A DNA stretch of 64,000 nucleotides from Cymodocea nodosa (Eukaryota > Streptophyta > Magnoliopsida > Alismatales > Cymodoceaceae). The notes under the pieces were generated by a model. That model had not been told where the DNA came from, searched no databases, and was given only the letters and a program-made list of their open reading frames with translations. Of this stretch, positions 45,641 through 57,018 are shown piece after piece. Where the stretch lies: positions 10,450,501 to 10,514,500 of the forward strand of contig CM072344.1 in assembly GCA_036874045.1 (NCBI GenBank), in the 5' to 3' direction. How positions within the stretch are numbered: position 1 is the first letter of the stretch; the number at the start of each line of letters is the position of its first letter. The position numbers and the translations under genes are program-made.

Positions 45641-48239
45641 ATGTCAAGACGTGGAAGAATGACAAAAGTGCAGAGAAGAGAGATGGAATTACAGAAAATA
45701 AAGAATGAAATCAACGGCATCTACTCCAGGTACACTTTTTCAAATGAAGTACTACACGAAATCAGAAAAGTTGTTCAATATGAGAAAAATTTCTGTTGGA
45801 AATTTATTCACAATTATGCTGAAACACAGTTTAGACTAAAACAAATTGAACTTTCTGCATTACATTTATGGAAAAGAAATTTACAACCTAACCTTGTGGT
45901 TGTAAGTTCTAGACATATACAAGAGACATCGATACAGACTATCACTTACTACGGAAAGAAGTGGGGACCAATGATCGAAAATGCAAACAGGGAATTACAA
46001 TCCTTGTATTCCTAACATTATTTTCCCCCAACTGTTTTAGATGATATTAAACAGTGTATAGATAAATAGAAAACTACCATTAGCAAAATGGGCTTTCGAA
46101 GTGAAGGACAAAGAGTTTATCAACTTAAAATGGCAGAGGTTGAGAGCTTAAAACTCTATATTCCATTATTACAACCTAGGCATCATGGTGAAGGACCATC
46201 AAGACCCTAGGTGCCTTTAATAGGAGAAATTAAGACAATTTTAGAACCTCCTAAACAACTTGAAACACTACAGACATATAGTTGGAAAAAGAAAAAGACA
46301 ATTGAATATTTTGGACGAACTGCAGGTGTACAAGGAATATTGTAGCAAAAAGAAGAATCAGTGAAAAATGGAAAACTATGCTCCATTGTAGAAGCTGGAT
46401 AGACATTTTTGTTAGGAATCCCAGTAGATGTGACAAATATTGGCTTACAAGCATATACTCTAAGGTATTGTGTCACATTAGTGCATAATGTATCTTTTAA
46501 TACAATGGACAGTTTTTCACACAATGCTGCAAGCACACATTCTTTTCCTACGGAAAGAGAGAATGTAGGAAATTTTGATGATACATATACAGATGATATC
46601 CAATTTGATGATATTTTTGATAACATAGACACTAAGTCTATGAATTTTGAAGATATTTCATCTGAAGAGGAATGTACAGATATTCTTCCTCTTACTATAT
46701 CTTGAACAGAGACTTTTGAATTTTGGTACAGTTGCTTATACTACACTTTATATATATGGTTATGTCTGTTACAGTATATAGTATACTTGTTGATAAATGT
46801 ATATAATCAACAACATACGCGATTACAAATAGAATATGATACTACCAATGTCTCACATATACAAATTTCAGAAATACAGGATGATTCTATTCCACAGACA
46901 GATATAAAACATTCTTTCATACAGAGACAGTTGTATAGATCAAATATAGATATACATGTTGTTGATATACAGATTGTTACAGAGACTGTTGCTATTGAAA
47001 TGTTTCCAAAAGAACAAACAAAAGAATTTCAGCAAATTATTGATACGACAATAATAGATATTTCAGACATTTATACTAGTTTTGATGGAAATTCCACCAG
47101 TTCTGAAAGATCTAAAAATATAGATGCTGCTGATAATATTGAAACAAGTCCTAGATTAGAACATCATGACAGGAAAATACCTAATCCTGAATAGAGTTTA
47201 GATGAAAATATACTATTATGGTTCAGAAATAATTCCTGTTATGACAAATTTCAGACATATAAAACTTTTACAGTTTTATATTCAAGACTAGTTATGTTTG
47301 AAGGGATGGCACATATATGAGAACTGTTTGAATTTCAAGGCTTGTTGACTCTACTTCCACAACAACCAGGCCATCTTGCTGTACCTGAACTTATCAATTG
47401 TTTTTACTCAAACTTAACAGTGGAAGAAGGAATTCCTGTTTCTAATATACAAGACAATGACATATATTTAACTCCAGATTTACTTTATCAGGTACTTGGT
47501 CTGAAAAATGAAGGAGTTAAATTATTAGAAAGAAAACAGGTCTATCATTTGGGATGGGACATTCAAACTTAAACCAAAGATCCATTGCCAACAAACCATT
47601 GAGGTTACTAAATGACTTAAATGTCCAAGCACGTTTTATTGCAAAAATATTGCATGCTACATTGTTTTAGAGGTTTGGTCATGGAGCAGAAGTTGGCAGA
47701 TGTTGTCTTTACGCTATATATGCATTAATTAACAATATACAGGTGAACTGGTATGATATTTTTGTTTCTCATATCTTACATTTGCAGACTAGATTATTTT
47801 ATGGTGATACGATTTTGAGAATTGTGGCAAGTCAAATAGATATTACACCTTGGCCATAGAAAAGATTAAAGTCAAGATCTTTCTTTGCAAAGGAACTCCA
47901 AAATTACTAGGAAGCAGATACACCTATCCTCAGACAACAACAACAATAGGATCGGCAAACATAGCAACAATCCACACAATTTACAGAAACACAGCAACAT
48001 ACAGATATACAACAACAAATACATACAGATATACAACAAGGTATACATACAGATACACATACAGGTATTGATACAGACATTCATATTGAATTTTTATAGC
48101 AACCATCACAAGTTTCTCAAAATGATTTAGTGATTTAGATCAAGCATTACTTGATCAGATAAACAGAGTTAGTACAGAAATTGCAAAGAAAATTTCAGAT
48201 ACTCTGATTGATATTTTTCGAAGACACAAAGGCTTGTGA
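45641..48239 (+). pseudogene. E ORF2 (env-position), broken
   Basis: Starts MSRRGRMTKVQRREMELQKI, basic and helical. An acidic Asp/Glu/Ile-rich middle follows, then ELFEFQGLL (about 47320-47345), VLGLKNEGVK (about 47490-47520), a helical region and an IQVNW-type segment near 47740. The C-terminal coding region includes a low-complexity Gln/Thr/Tyr run from an ACA-CAG-ATA type tandem repeat (about 47985-48066). It is related to ORF2 of A/B/F and to the Athila post-pol ORF. About eight or more breaks are present. The function is unknown. Confidence 0.72.
47985..48070 (+). repeat. Short tandem repeat in E ORF2
   Basis: Repeats of CATACAGATATACAACAA type, with units of about 12-24 bases. It corresponds in position to the CAA-rich Gln tract of ORF2 in A, B and F. 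Confidence 0.75.
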
Positions 48240-48563
48240 TAATACAAATTATGTATTACATGATTTATTTCTTGTAATTTGTAACCAAAAATATTATGTC
48301 AACTGTTTACTGAATTTAATGTTATGTGATTATTTTTCATAGTTTATGTTTAAACAGTTTATACTTAATCCATAAATCTTATGTATGTTTAAAACTATCA
48401 TTTTGATTAATATATACTTAGTAAGATTTCCTTCCTTACATTTAACTTGCTTAACTTCCTAAAGGGGGAGAAAATAGTTTGTTTACTTTTTTATAATGCC
48501 AAAAAGGGGGAGATATAAATTATGTGACTTATTAGGTTTTGACATCATCAAAAAGGGGGAGAT
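48240..48563 (+). promoter_or_regulatory. 3' untranslated region of E with three polypurine tracts
   Basis: AAAGGGGGAG at 48471-48480, AAAAAGGGGGAG at 48501-48512 and AAAAAGGGGGAG at 48550-48561. The last lies two bases before the LTR. CATCATCAAAA just before the last tract pairs with TTTTGATG in the LTR start. Confidence 0.85.
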
Positions 48564-49792
48564 TGTTAGGTATTTAATTTTGATGTTATATGCTTTATTA
48601 ACATTTTTAAATAAGTCTACATAATATTCTCTAAGTATATTTCTCTAAGTATAATAGTTAACAGATTATCGAGAAGTTTCATTTTTATGTTGGATAAATT
48701 AAAGATTTCCGAAGAGTTAGATTTGCAATAGTTAAACTTTCAGATAGTTAACGTTTCATTTTTGTTGAATACTTTATATTAAAAACTTGTATAGTTAAGT
48801 TATCTGCACGTGTGTTTTTAATGTTTTAAGTTGTCACGTGTTTTCCATGTGCATTCGGTAATGAAAAATCGAATAGTTAGATAACTGTTCGAGTTTTTTA
48901 TACGCATGGATAGATAACTATTCGAGTTTTATAAAAGGACTAACGAACAGATAAGTTTCTTTGTTTAGTCACGTGTTTTGCAGGTGCAAAAACTCGAAGA
49001 GTTAAAGGATAAGTGTTCGAGTTTTTACAAGACTTAAAGGATAAATGTTCGACTAAATTGAAGACTTAGAAGATATTCTACAAGACTCTAGGAAGATAAT
49101 ATTCTCGATATATCTACGAGTGGAGATCGTGGAAATTCAAAATGATTGTGGAGAAAGTGGAAACTCAAAAAGATAGTAATTTGGATTAAAGAGAAAATTA
49201 GTACGTGGATTATGGATTATGGATTATGGATTGTGGATCAAGTGGATGAACATGTTGAACATGAAAGACAACAGAGTTCGACTACAAATAGAGAGTACGA
49301 GCTACATTACAATAGAGGATCCCAATCTCAAAAACCAAGTCTGTATATTCAATCTGGATCCTTAACTGAAAAGTTAAGTTTGAATATTCATATTCTGAAA
49401 AATTCTCCAACATCAGAAGAAGTTCGAAATTCCAAGCAATTTCAGAAAAGGAGCTGAAAACATAAGAAGTCTGGAAATTCGACAATTGGAGAAGAAGAGA
49501 TACAAAAGTTGAGCAAAGAGAAAGAAAAAAGCTATGTGCATAAAGATTAGGTTTTATACAATTCAAAATTAGTTTCGAATAAGAACTTTGTTTTCCTATT
49601 TGAATTGTATATTGAACATTACTGTATCAACCGTCAAGAAGGGAATTAAGCTGAAAAGATATTGTAAATTCTATCTTGAAATAAAAGAATAGAATTTCAT
49701 TTACGAGTGTTTTGTGCTCTTGTTTTATCCGCTAGTATTTAATTACTAAAGACACAATTCACCCCCCCTCTTGTGATATAGACGATCCTACA
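48564..49792 (+). repeat. 3' LTR of E (1,229 bp)
   Basis: TGTTAGGTATTT to CGATCCTACA. TATA box at 48930-48936. Hairpins lie at 48869-48892 (TCGAATAGTTA, loop GA, TAACTGTTCGA) and at 48988-49026, where a 17-base arm matches at 15 positions. Confidence 0.93.
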
Positions 49793-49797
49793 AACAC
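49793..49797. repeat. Target-site duplication of E, right
   Basis: AACAC, matching 37137-37141. Confidence 0.9.
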
Positions 49798-50213
49798 CAA
49801 TTTACACACAAAAAAAAACATCTGATTATTGGCTATGCAGTATTGACAGTTTCATAATTCTCAAAGATCTTCCTTTCTTCTTAGTTAATTACATAACAAA
49901 CATTGTTAAGGGAAAATATACCTTGGGGTTGCTTGATAGAAATTTCAAACTGGCTGGAGAGAATATATTAAATAATTCTGGATTTTTCTATTCTAAAACC
50001 ATTAAGTTATAGCACTGAAGTTTATGAAAATTGATTTTTTTTAAGGTTAATAAGGTGAACCATAGGATCAAGTTCTTATCCTAATTGAAATGTGTTCTTT
50101 ATCTTAATGTGGAGTCTTGAATATTTCAGTAATTCTCACACAACTAAAATTTAAAAAAAAAAAAAAATTTCTTCTTAGTAAAGAACTACTTATATATATA
50201 TTTATATCTATCT

Positions 50214-50218
<5 letters not shown>

Positions 50219-50243
<25 letters not shown>
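50219..50243. repeat. (AT)n microsatellite
   Basis: A run of about 12 AT units, flanked by poly-A runs at about 50152-50166 and 50253-50261. Confidence 0.85.
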
Positions 50244-50244
<1 letters not shown>

Positions 50245-50485
50245 ATAATATAAAAAAAAAACATTATAAAAATACAAATACCACAACAAAAAGTTATTAT
50301 TATTATTTTTTTTATTGATTCTTTTATTCATATATTTAGGGGGAGTTTATTCTTTTTCATATGTCTGATTTTCTCAATTTTAACATCTCTTACTTTCTTA
50401 GTCAGCATATCTTTAGGGGGAGTTATTTTCTTTAATTCGTTAGGTGCTGAAAGTTTTCGGAGAGTTAGCATATTGTTTTTGTAGG

Positions 50486-50634
50486 TTTTCGGACAATTCA
50501 GTCAGTAACTATCCGAAAATTCCTGTGTTTCGGCAAGTTACTATCTTTTGGCCCTTGTACCTCTTTTTTGGACAGTTATCTTATAACTATCCAAAAATTC
50601 TTTTCTTTCGGTAAGTTAGGCCTCTAACTCACCG
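50486..50634. repeat. Cluster of three hairpins in D
   Basis: 50486-50519: TTTTCGGA facing TCCGAAAA. 50565-50597: a 15-base arm TTTTTGGACAGTTAT, 3-base loop, ATAACTATCCAAAAA, with one G-T wobble. 50609-50634: CGGTAAGTTAG, loop GCCT, CTAACTCACCG. They end about 120 bp before the ORF2 start. Confidence 0.88.
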
Positions 50635-50751
50635 CTCTCTAGAACTTTCCAATTTTTATATGCTTTTGGAAGGTTATCTTCTCACTCTGTCTCAACCTTT
50701 CGATTCTTAAATACTTCATCTACTTCATCCCTTTTTTGTGCCTTCTCCTTG

Positions 50752-51129
50752 ATGGCTTCATCTAGATGTTTTTCTACCCTTTCTTGGCAAGAGCAAGAAC
50801 AATGGATTCAAAGAATGGAACAAGATCTCTAGACAGGTATCGCAGATCTTTCTCCTGCAAAAGCTCAACTCATTATTTCTATCGGAGAATAAGTCATTGA
50901 TATTGAGTCAATATATGGAACCTCAGAAATTGTCACTCATTTATTATGTTTGGAGAAACAATTGTCTGTTCTTTATAAATTTCGTCCTACTACCACCGTT
51001 GTTAAAAGTGGAAAACAGTTGAAAACCAAGAAGTCTTCCTCGAGAAAATACACTAAACCTTCTACTAGTCATAAGAAATAGAAGACCACTTCTACCCGTG
51101 CCTCACAGAGTAGTAAAACAGATGGTGTT
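50752..51129 (+). pseudogene. Sirevirus D ORF2, N-terminal piece (broken)
   Basis: Starts MASSRCFSTLSWQEQEQWIQ. It is helical at first and then basic and Lys/Ser/Thr-rich. Position, size of the leader and composition match the N-terminal part of the ORF2 of E and A, although the sequence is poorly conserved there. The rest is cut off by the insertion of F and lies beyond the window. It has a few breaks. Confidence 0.55.
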
Positions 51130-52669
51130 TGTAGGATCGTATGGCTACACAAGAGGAGGGTGAATTGGGTATTTTTAATATTTTATGAAATATAATTGAA
51201 ACTTTAATTCTCAAAAACAAGTCAAGACATTGTTTTCATCAAATCATTTTTATTCAAGGTTTCAATTACAATATACAATTCAATTCTCCTCAGAAATTGT
51301 AGATGCAATTATAACTCGATACCATGTATCATCTAAACAATTTCATAACTACAAACAAAGAAAACTAATTTGCGGAATTTAAAACTTTTCTCCCTATTTG
51401 AGATCTTTCTTCTTCTTCTTCAGCAATTCTTCAATGACGAATATCTTGTCTTTTCATGCTTCACCAAATTTGCTTTCTTCTAATACTTCAAATCTTCAGT
51501 GACGAAAATCTTACCTTTTTATACTTCACTGAACTTTCTTCCACTTGAGAGATTTTTCCCGAAGAGGTGTTTTTGATCCCTGAAAAAGATTTTTCTTTTG
51601 GTGCGCAGGGATGGTTTGATCCTTCAAAAAGATTTTTCATTTTGTGTGCAAGGATGATTTGATCAACGAGAACTCTATGCCTTTTATACTGTATCTTCAT
51701 TTCATGCATATCCTCCACGTTTAATCACTACCAGTTTTCCACTTCTCCACGACTTTTCTTTTTCCTTCATCGAAACACACACGTTCCAACCCACGTTTAT
51801 ATTTCGAATTTCCTTTAATCATCAGTCTTGGATCTCTGAAAAATTTCCTGCAAAATAAACTTTTTCGTCCAAAAGTTTTTCATCAATGTAATAATAAGTC
51901 GTTACTTTAATATTAACTAAACGAGTAACACAAGTATATATATAACTTAACGTTTCTAACTTAACGAGTTCCTCATGTGCCATTTCACGTGACAAGAACT
52001 GTAGCTAACTCAAAGAACTAAGTCTGTGGTGTTATGCTAACTCAACGAACTAGTAATAACAAATGTTTTTATAATAAGAATCTTACCACGTGTAAAAATA
52101 ACAACTTAAGTTTATAACGCTAACCTAACGCGTTGCCTTAGTGTTCAATATAGCAACTCAACGCGTTTAGTTATGTTAACTTAACGAGTTAAACATGTGC
52201 ACCTCACGTGATAGAATACAACATTCGTAACTTATAATTTCACCACGTGTATAACACTAACTTAACGAGTTCGTCTCTTCTTTTACTCACTTACTTAACG
52301 AGTTATCACGTGACCTATTTTAACCTTTAAGCCTTTAACTTAACGAGTTCTCACGTGACCTCTATACAAACAAAACTCTAACTTAACGAGTTGTCTAAAC
52401 GTGCATTGTTCATGATACAGAAGATATAACATTAAAACATATCATGCTTTTCAATAAAAACACACGTTAACTTAATGTTTAGCTAATTGAGAAATTAATG
52501 CAACGAAACGACTAGTTATTAACTTCAGATCCAATACAGACAAGTATTTATATCCGTAAGCTTTTTCTGTATTAATTGATGATTTTAATTTCTTTTCACA
52601 AGCAATAGTAATTGAGCAAATATGATTATTTTCATTCAGCACACATCATCAAAACAAAAATACTCAACA
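51130..52669 (-). repeat. 3' LTR of copy F (1,540 bp)
   Basis: TGTAGGATCG on the plus strand at the left, TGTTGAGT on the minus strand at the right. Minus-strand TATA box at 51682-51688. It lacks the 203 bp block of A and B: sequence runs from GAACTA straight to GTAATAACAAATG near 52049. Confidence 0.92.
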
Positions 52670-53170
52670 ATCTCCCCCTTTTTAATGATGACAAAACCAT
52701 ATTAAATCAATTATGAAATATGTTTAACTCAACAAAGCACCTTCGTTGGGTTAACTTTTAATTCAACAAACTTGTTTGTTGACTTAAGTTCACTTAAGCT
52801 TATTTCTATTATTTCTGTAAATTTTACCTCTCAGAACTAAAACTCTCAGATGTCAATAATTATATAAGTATCAGTTTTCTAATTATCATCTGTCAGATTA
52901 CAATAACCATTTAAATAGCATCTCCTTTTATAATATATATATGCAATTAAGATCATAATCAACTTTTTATAATATTTCTCCCCCTTTTTGTCATTAATCA
53001 AAAAGATAATTACAGAGAATATATATATATATATAAGAGATATAATTACAACAACTCTTTCTATAAACAAGAATAATAATTGAACACATTTACAGAAAAA
53101 TGTATTGTTCAATCAAATCAAACAAGTAATACAAACATTACATTTTGTATTCAGAAACAAACAAAAACAG
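52670..53170 (-). promoter_or_regulatory. 3' untranslated region and polypurine tracts, copy F
   Basis: Minus-strand polypurine tracts at 52672-52683 (next to the LTR) and 52978-52989 (after ORF2). An (AT)n run lies at about 53021-53035. Non-coding. Confidence 0.78.
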
Positions 53171-55435
53171 TTATCGACCCCTCCTAAGTATATCACTTAT
53201 AGCATTACATATTTTATCTCCTAGATGCCTAATATCATTTCTGATGTCGTTAAGCACTACATCTAAGTCAGGATGTAGCTGGGTTTGTTGTTCTGCTTGA
53301 ACTGAATAACTTTGTTGTTGTTGTTGTATATGGTTTGTATCAGGTTGTTGTTATTGTCGTTGAGGTTTATGCATGACCTGGAATTTTTGGAAATCTCTGA
53401 CACTAAATGCTCTCATGCCTTTAGTTTCAAAGGGCTAGTTAGATAAAGTCAATTGGCTTGTAAGGATTCTACATATAGCATCACCATAAAATAACTTTGA
53501 ACTCATATGCTGTAGTTGAGACATAAAAACATCAAACCAATTTATTTGAATTCTATTCAGTAGGCCATAAGTTGCATATAAACAGCTTCTGCTGACTTCC
53601 AAATTGTGTCCAACTCTTTGAAATAAATTTGCATGCAATATATTTGCAATAAATCTTGCCTCTGCATTCAGATTTTCCATTAATCTCATTTCAGAATATA
53701 CATCTCGAATTTTTGATAAAGACTGAATGTTCCATTCTAGTTGTCTTATTATGTCAAATCTGTTAGTAACAACAACACCTTCATTCTTTAATCCTAAAAC
53801 TTCAAAAATTAACTCAGGAGACAACATAAACTCTTGTTCATTTATTTGAGTTTTTAGAAAATTTCCATTCTTGTCTAGATTGCTATAAAAAGCTGAAATA
53901 AGCTTTATGTATTGCTTTCATTTCGTTCCTATTGGCAAGAATTTAATGAGGCCTTGAAACTCAAACAGATCTCTTATTTCCATCAAATTTCTGAATTTTA
54001 TTGGACGAGCATGTAGAATCTAACATGTAATTAGATTATTGTATTTCTACAATGCTTCTTCAGATCTAAAATGAATTGCATTACCTTGAATTTTTAATAT
54101 TGTATACAAAGAAGGTGATACCTGAAGTCGTGATTCAGAGTTTAATTCATCTTCAGGAACCTCTTCTTCAAAATGAATGTCATGTTGTTCCTCTTCCAAA
54201 ATATTATCTTGAAGCTGCTCAGGTAAGCTTGATTCTTCAGCTTCAACAGTGTTACGAACATTGTCAATATGCTCAACATTCATCTGTTCAGTCTCTATAG
54301 AATGTTCAGAGTACAATTTTTCCACAAATTCTACAGCCGGTGTATCTGTCTATAATTGTTCATTTTGTTCAACAGATAATTCCATTGATTCATGTTGTGA
54401 ATTCTCAAACTCTGCTTCTATAGATTCCGTAGAAGGCTAGTTAACTTTTAGCTCTTCTGGAGTCTTAACAATTTCAATATCTGCTACTCCAAACAATTCA
54501 GCCTTTGAACTAGTTACTGCTTCAACATTGTCAATTATATTTACAATAACTTGTTCAATGTCAAGTGCCTGATACTCTGATTTGTCAATTTCTGCATCAT
54601 CAGGACTTGTACTAATAGAAAAACTTGAGCTCATATTTGACTTGGATTTCTTCTCAAGTTTTCTAACAAGGGAAAATAAAGTCTCATTATCTTCATCAGT
54701 TTCAGTGTGTTCGGAACTGATGAGTTTATCAGATGCATAATAAGGTACAATGTTCAGACATACATTGTCCTTTGGAAATAAATTTTCTTCTGATTTTCCT
54801 TTTTCAATAGACTTTGTTTCCTTAGACATAATTTTTCTGACTTTCCTTCTTCTATAACATTTTTGTTTCTCCTTTTCAAGTATTGCTGTTTTCTTTTCAA
54901 ATTGCTCCATAAAAGTTTTCTGCTTTAATTCTTCTAAGGCACTTTCTATTGCAACGGCCTTTCGAAGACTGTCAACTTTTGTTTTGTCTACAGCAATATC
55001 TGATTCTACTTGTTTTGAATATAAAGGAGTTGGGATAGCTGATTCATGCTCTTCCTCAAATGCATGTAGTCTTGCACCGTTTATAGGAGTTTGAGGAGTT
55101 TTATTTGATGAACCTACACCTTTTTCCAAATATTTTGCATATTGTTCCAAAAATGCAATCTCAACACATTTCATTCTATATTCTCTATCAAATTTACTAC
55201 GAATACCCATGTATGTAATATTTGCATCAGTATGTTGAAGTTCTTGTCTAACTTCATCTAATATATCCTGAGAAAAGAAGTAATCTCTATAAAGTTCTTC
55301 TAACCTTTTGTCCACTCGAAATATTTTCTTGAACCAAGTACGTGGAACTTCATCACTCTCTATTTCTTTTCCTTTTGCATCTCTTTTGCTTTTGCCTTTT
55401 CCTCTGTGACGACCTTTGTAGAACGTGGAGACCAT
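53171..55435 (-). pseudogene. Sirevirus ORF2 (env-position), copy F
   Basis: Best preserved ORF2 in the window. The ATG at 55433-55435 begins MVSTFYKGRHRGKGKSKRD, the same start as in A and B. The protein has a basic N-terminus, a region with YRDYFFSQDILDEVRQELQHTDANITYMG, a Lys/Glu coiled-coil-like stretch, an acidic Ser-rich middle, then IRDLFEFQGL (about 53945-53975), VLGLKNEG (about 53780-53800), NRIQINWFDVFMSQL and a Gln-rich tail. The single-unit structure contrasts with the duplication in A. A few breaks are present. No membrane span or signal peptide is evident. Confidence 0.78.
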
Positions 55436-57018
55436 CGTCACAGGTTGTAACAGCAACAAGCAGGAAAGATTTTCTTGACAAAGTTTATAAGTAACCTAAG
55501 TGCCCGTGTAATAAGTGTTTAAATAGGGTTTTTAGGCGTATAACTCAACATGAAGAGAAGTCGGGTTTAGAAATTAAATAAATATTGAATAAAGTTTATT
55601 CAATCAAGGTACCCGAAATATTCAAGTATAACTCGTTGAGTCAACTAACCTAACAAGTAAAACGCTGTCTAGAGGCAGTTTTACACGTTACCTTATCTAA
55701 CATAACGTCTAGTTAGTACAAAACAATTTTCAAATGCTTCCAACTGAAACGTTCTGAAAACAACACACATGCTAAACTTAACATTATCTTGAGAACATTG
55801 TAAACTATTTGAACATTTTGTCCTTTGAATCTAAAATAGTTTATTTGTCTTTTTAAATTATTTCATCAAGATTTTAAGAGGACATTAATTCAGATTAACT
55901 AAGATTTCTATTCTAAATTATATTAATCTGTTTTCGACATTGTTAATCCTCCCCCTACAAATATGCTTCAAATATATTCAATCAAAATACAAAATATACT
56001 TGTAGTGACAATAGATGTTAAGTATAACTATACTTTTACATTTTCTTTTTAGAGACTTCCGTTATCCTGACATCATCAAAATGATTTCCAGAATCAATTC
56101 CTACTGTATATGAATCAAAACACAACTTTGAACTCAATTCGATTAATTCAAGGAGAATAAAAGAATGTATCTCAAATAAACATTTTCAAAAGTACTAATG
56201 TTGATTCAATAAATCAGTAGTCATATTGGTATAAACTATATGCGATTCAAAGATATCTGTAATTAATGAAACAACTTTTTCTTTTAAAAATGGTAAATAT
56301 TGATAATTTTCTTTAAAAGTTAGTTTGAAAAGCTTGAATCATACAAGAGCTTTCTAATGTACCCGTGTAAAGAGCTTTCAGTCAACAATCCCAGATCTGA
56401 TCAGGACCTTATGTTGCCAGATTTAAAGAATCCTTTTTTAGGACAACAATCCTTACATACCTATCTACTCAAGTACAAAAGGCTCGTGATCAAACTGATC
56501 AATAAACTCTCAAAGATTTTTACTTTGTAAGCACTTTTCATTTTAAGCACAGTATATATGTATTCCATTAATACAGATGCAATAAAACACAAATCTCATA
56601 CAATTTTTACTTCTATGATTGTACTGAGAATATGAATCAGTTTCAATAAGCTTATACTTTTGATTAACAGTTTAAGATGAGTTACATATAACTTATTCTA
56701 CAAGTTTAATCAATTAAGTCTAATTTATGCATGATCATATGCATTTTCCTTGATTCAAAGAAAACATTTAATCAAAATTTCAGAATGTCAGAAGTATTTA
56801 ATGTTTTTCATTTACACTTCCACTTAAAATCGTAAAAACCATTAAATTTGATAAACTACTTAAAATCAATAAGATACTACTATGATTTTACAATAAATAC
56901 ATAGTATCTTAAGCAGTAGTTTAGATATTACTTTAGATATTTATAATAAGTATATAATATCTATGAGGTGAACAACATCATCAATAATATTTATCTTTTT
57001 ATGTGGAGTTTAAGCATT
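55436..57018 (-). other. Post-pol spacer of copy F
   Basis: Same layout as in A and B: an inverted GAGTTA/TAACTCG pair near 55625-55660, a purine tract at 55949-55957 (minus strand) and the TTGACTGAAAGCTC block near 56350-56400. No gene. Confidence 0.68.

Larger units (their letters stand above)
37142..49792 (+). mobile_element. Sirevirus E, full-length, nested in Sirevirus D
   Basis: 12,651 bp, structurally complete: 5' LTR (37142-38362), primer site (38365-38376) with a second copy at 38422-38433, gag-pol (38516-43633), spacer, ORF2 (45641-48239), three polypurine tracts and 3' LTR (48564-49792). It is flanked by AACAC. It is a different Sirevirus family from A/B/F, with 1.22 kb LTRs starting TGTTAGGTATTT. 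The LTRs differ by roughly 4-5 % by eye over the first 230 bp. It is broken, with more than a dozen breaks across gag-pol and ORF2. Confidence 0.95.
49793..51129 (+). mobile_element. Sirevirus D, part 2 (spacer and ORF2 start)
   Basis: Continuation of D after E. It is an AT-rich spacer with an (AT)n microsatellite (about 50219-50243), two purine tracts TTTAGGGGGAG (50336-50345 and 50412-50422), a dense run of hairpins (50486-50634) and then the start of an ORF2 (50752). Sirevirus F interrupts it at 51130. The order of spacer, purine tract, hairpins and ORF2 is the same as in E, which supports the assignment. Confidence 0.75.

Noticed and set aside
46207-46632. 141-codon minus-strand frame within E ORF2
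   Set aside because: It is antisense to a Sirevirus coding region and has no independent support.
51125-51129. GGTGT as the target duplication of F
   Set aside because: The other end of F lies outside the window, so it cannot be confirmed.
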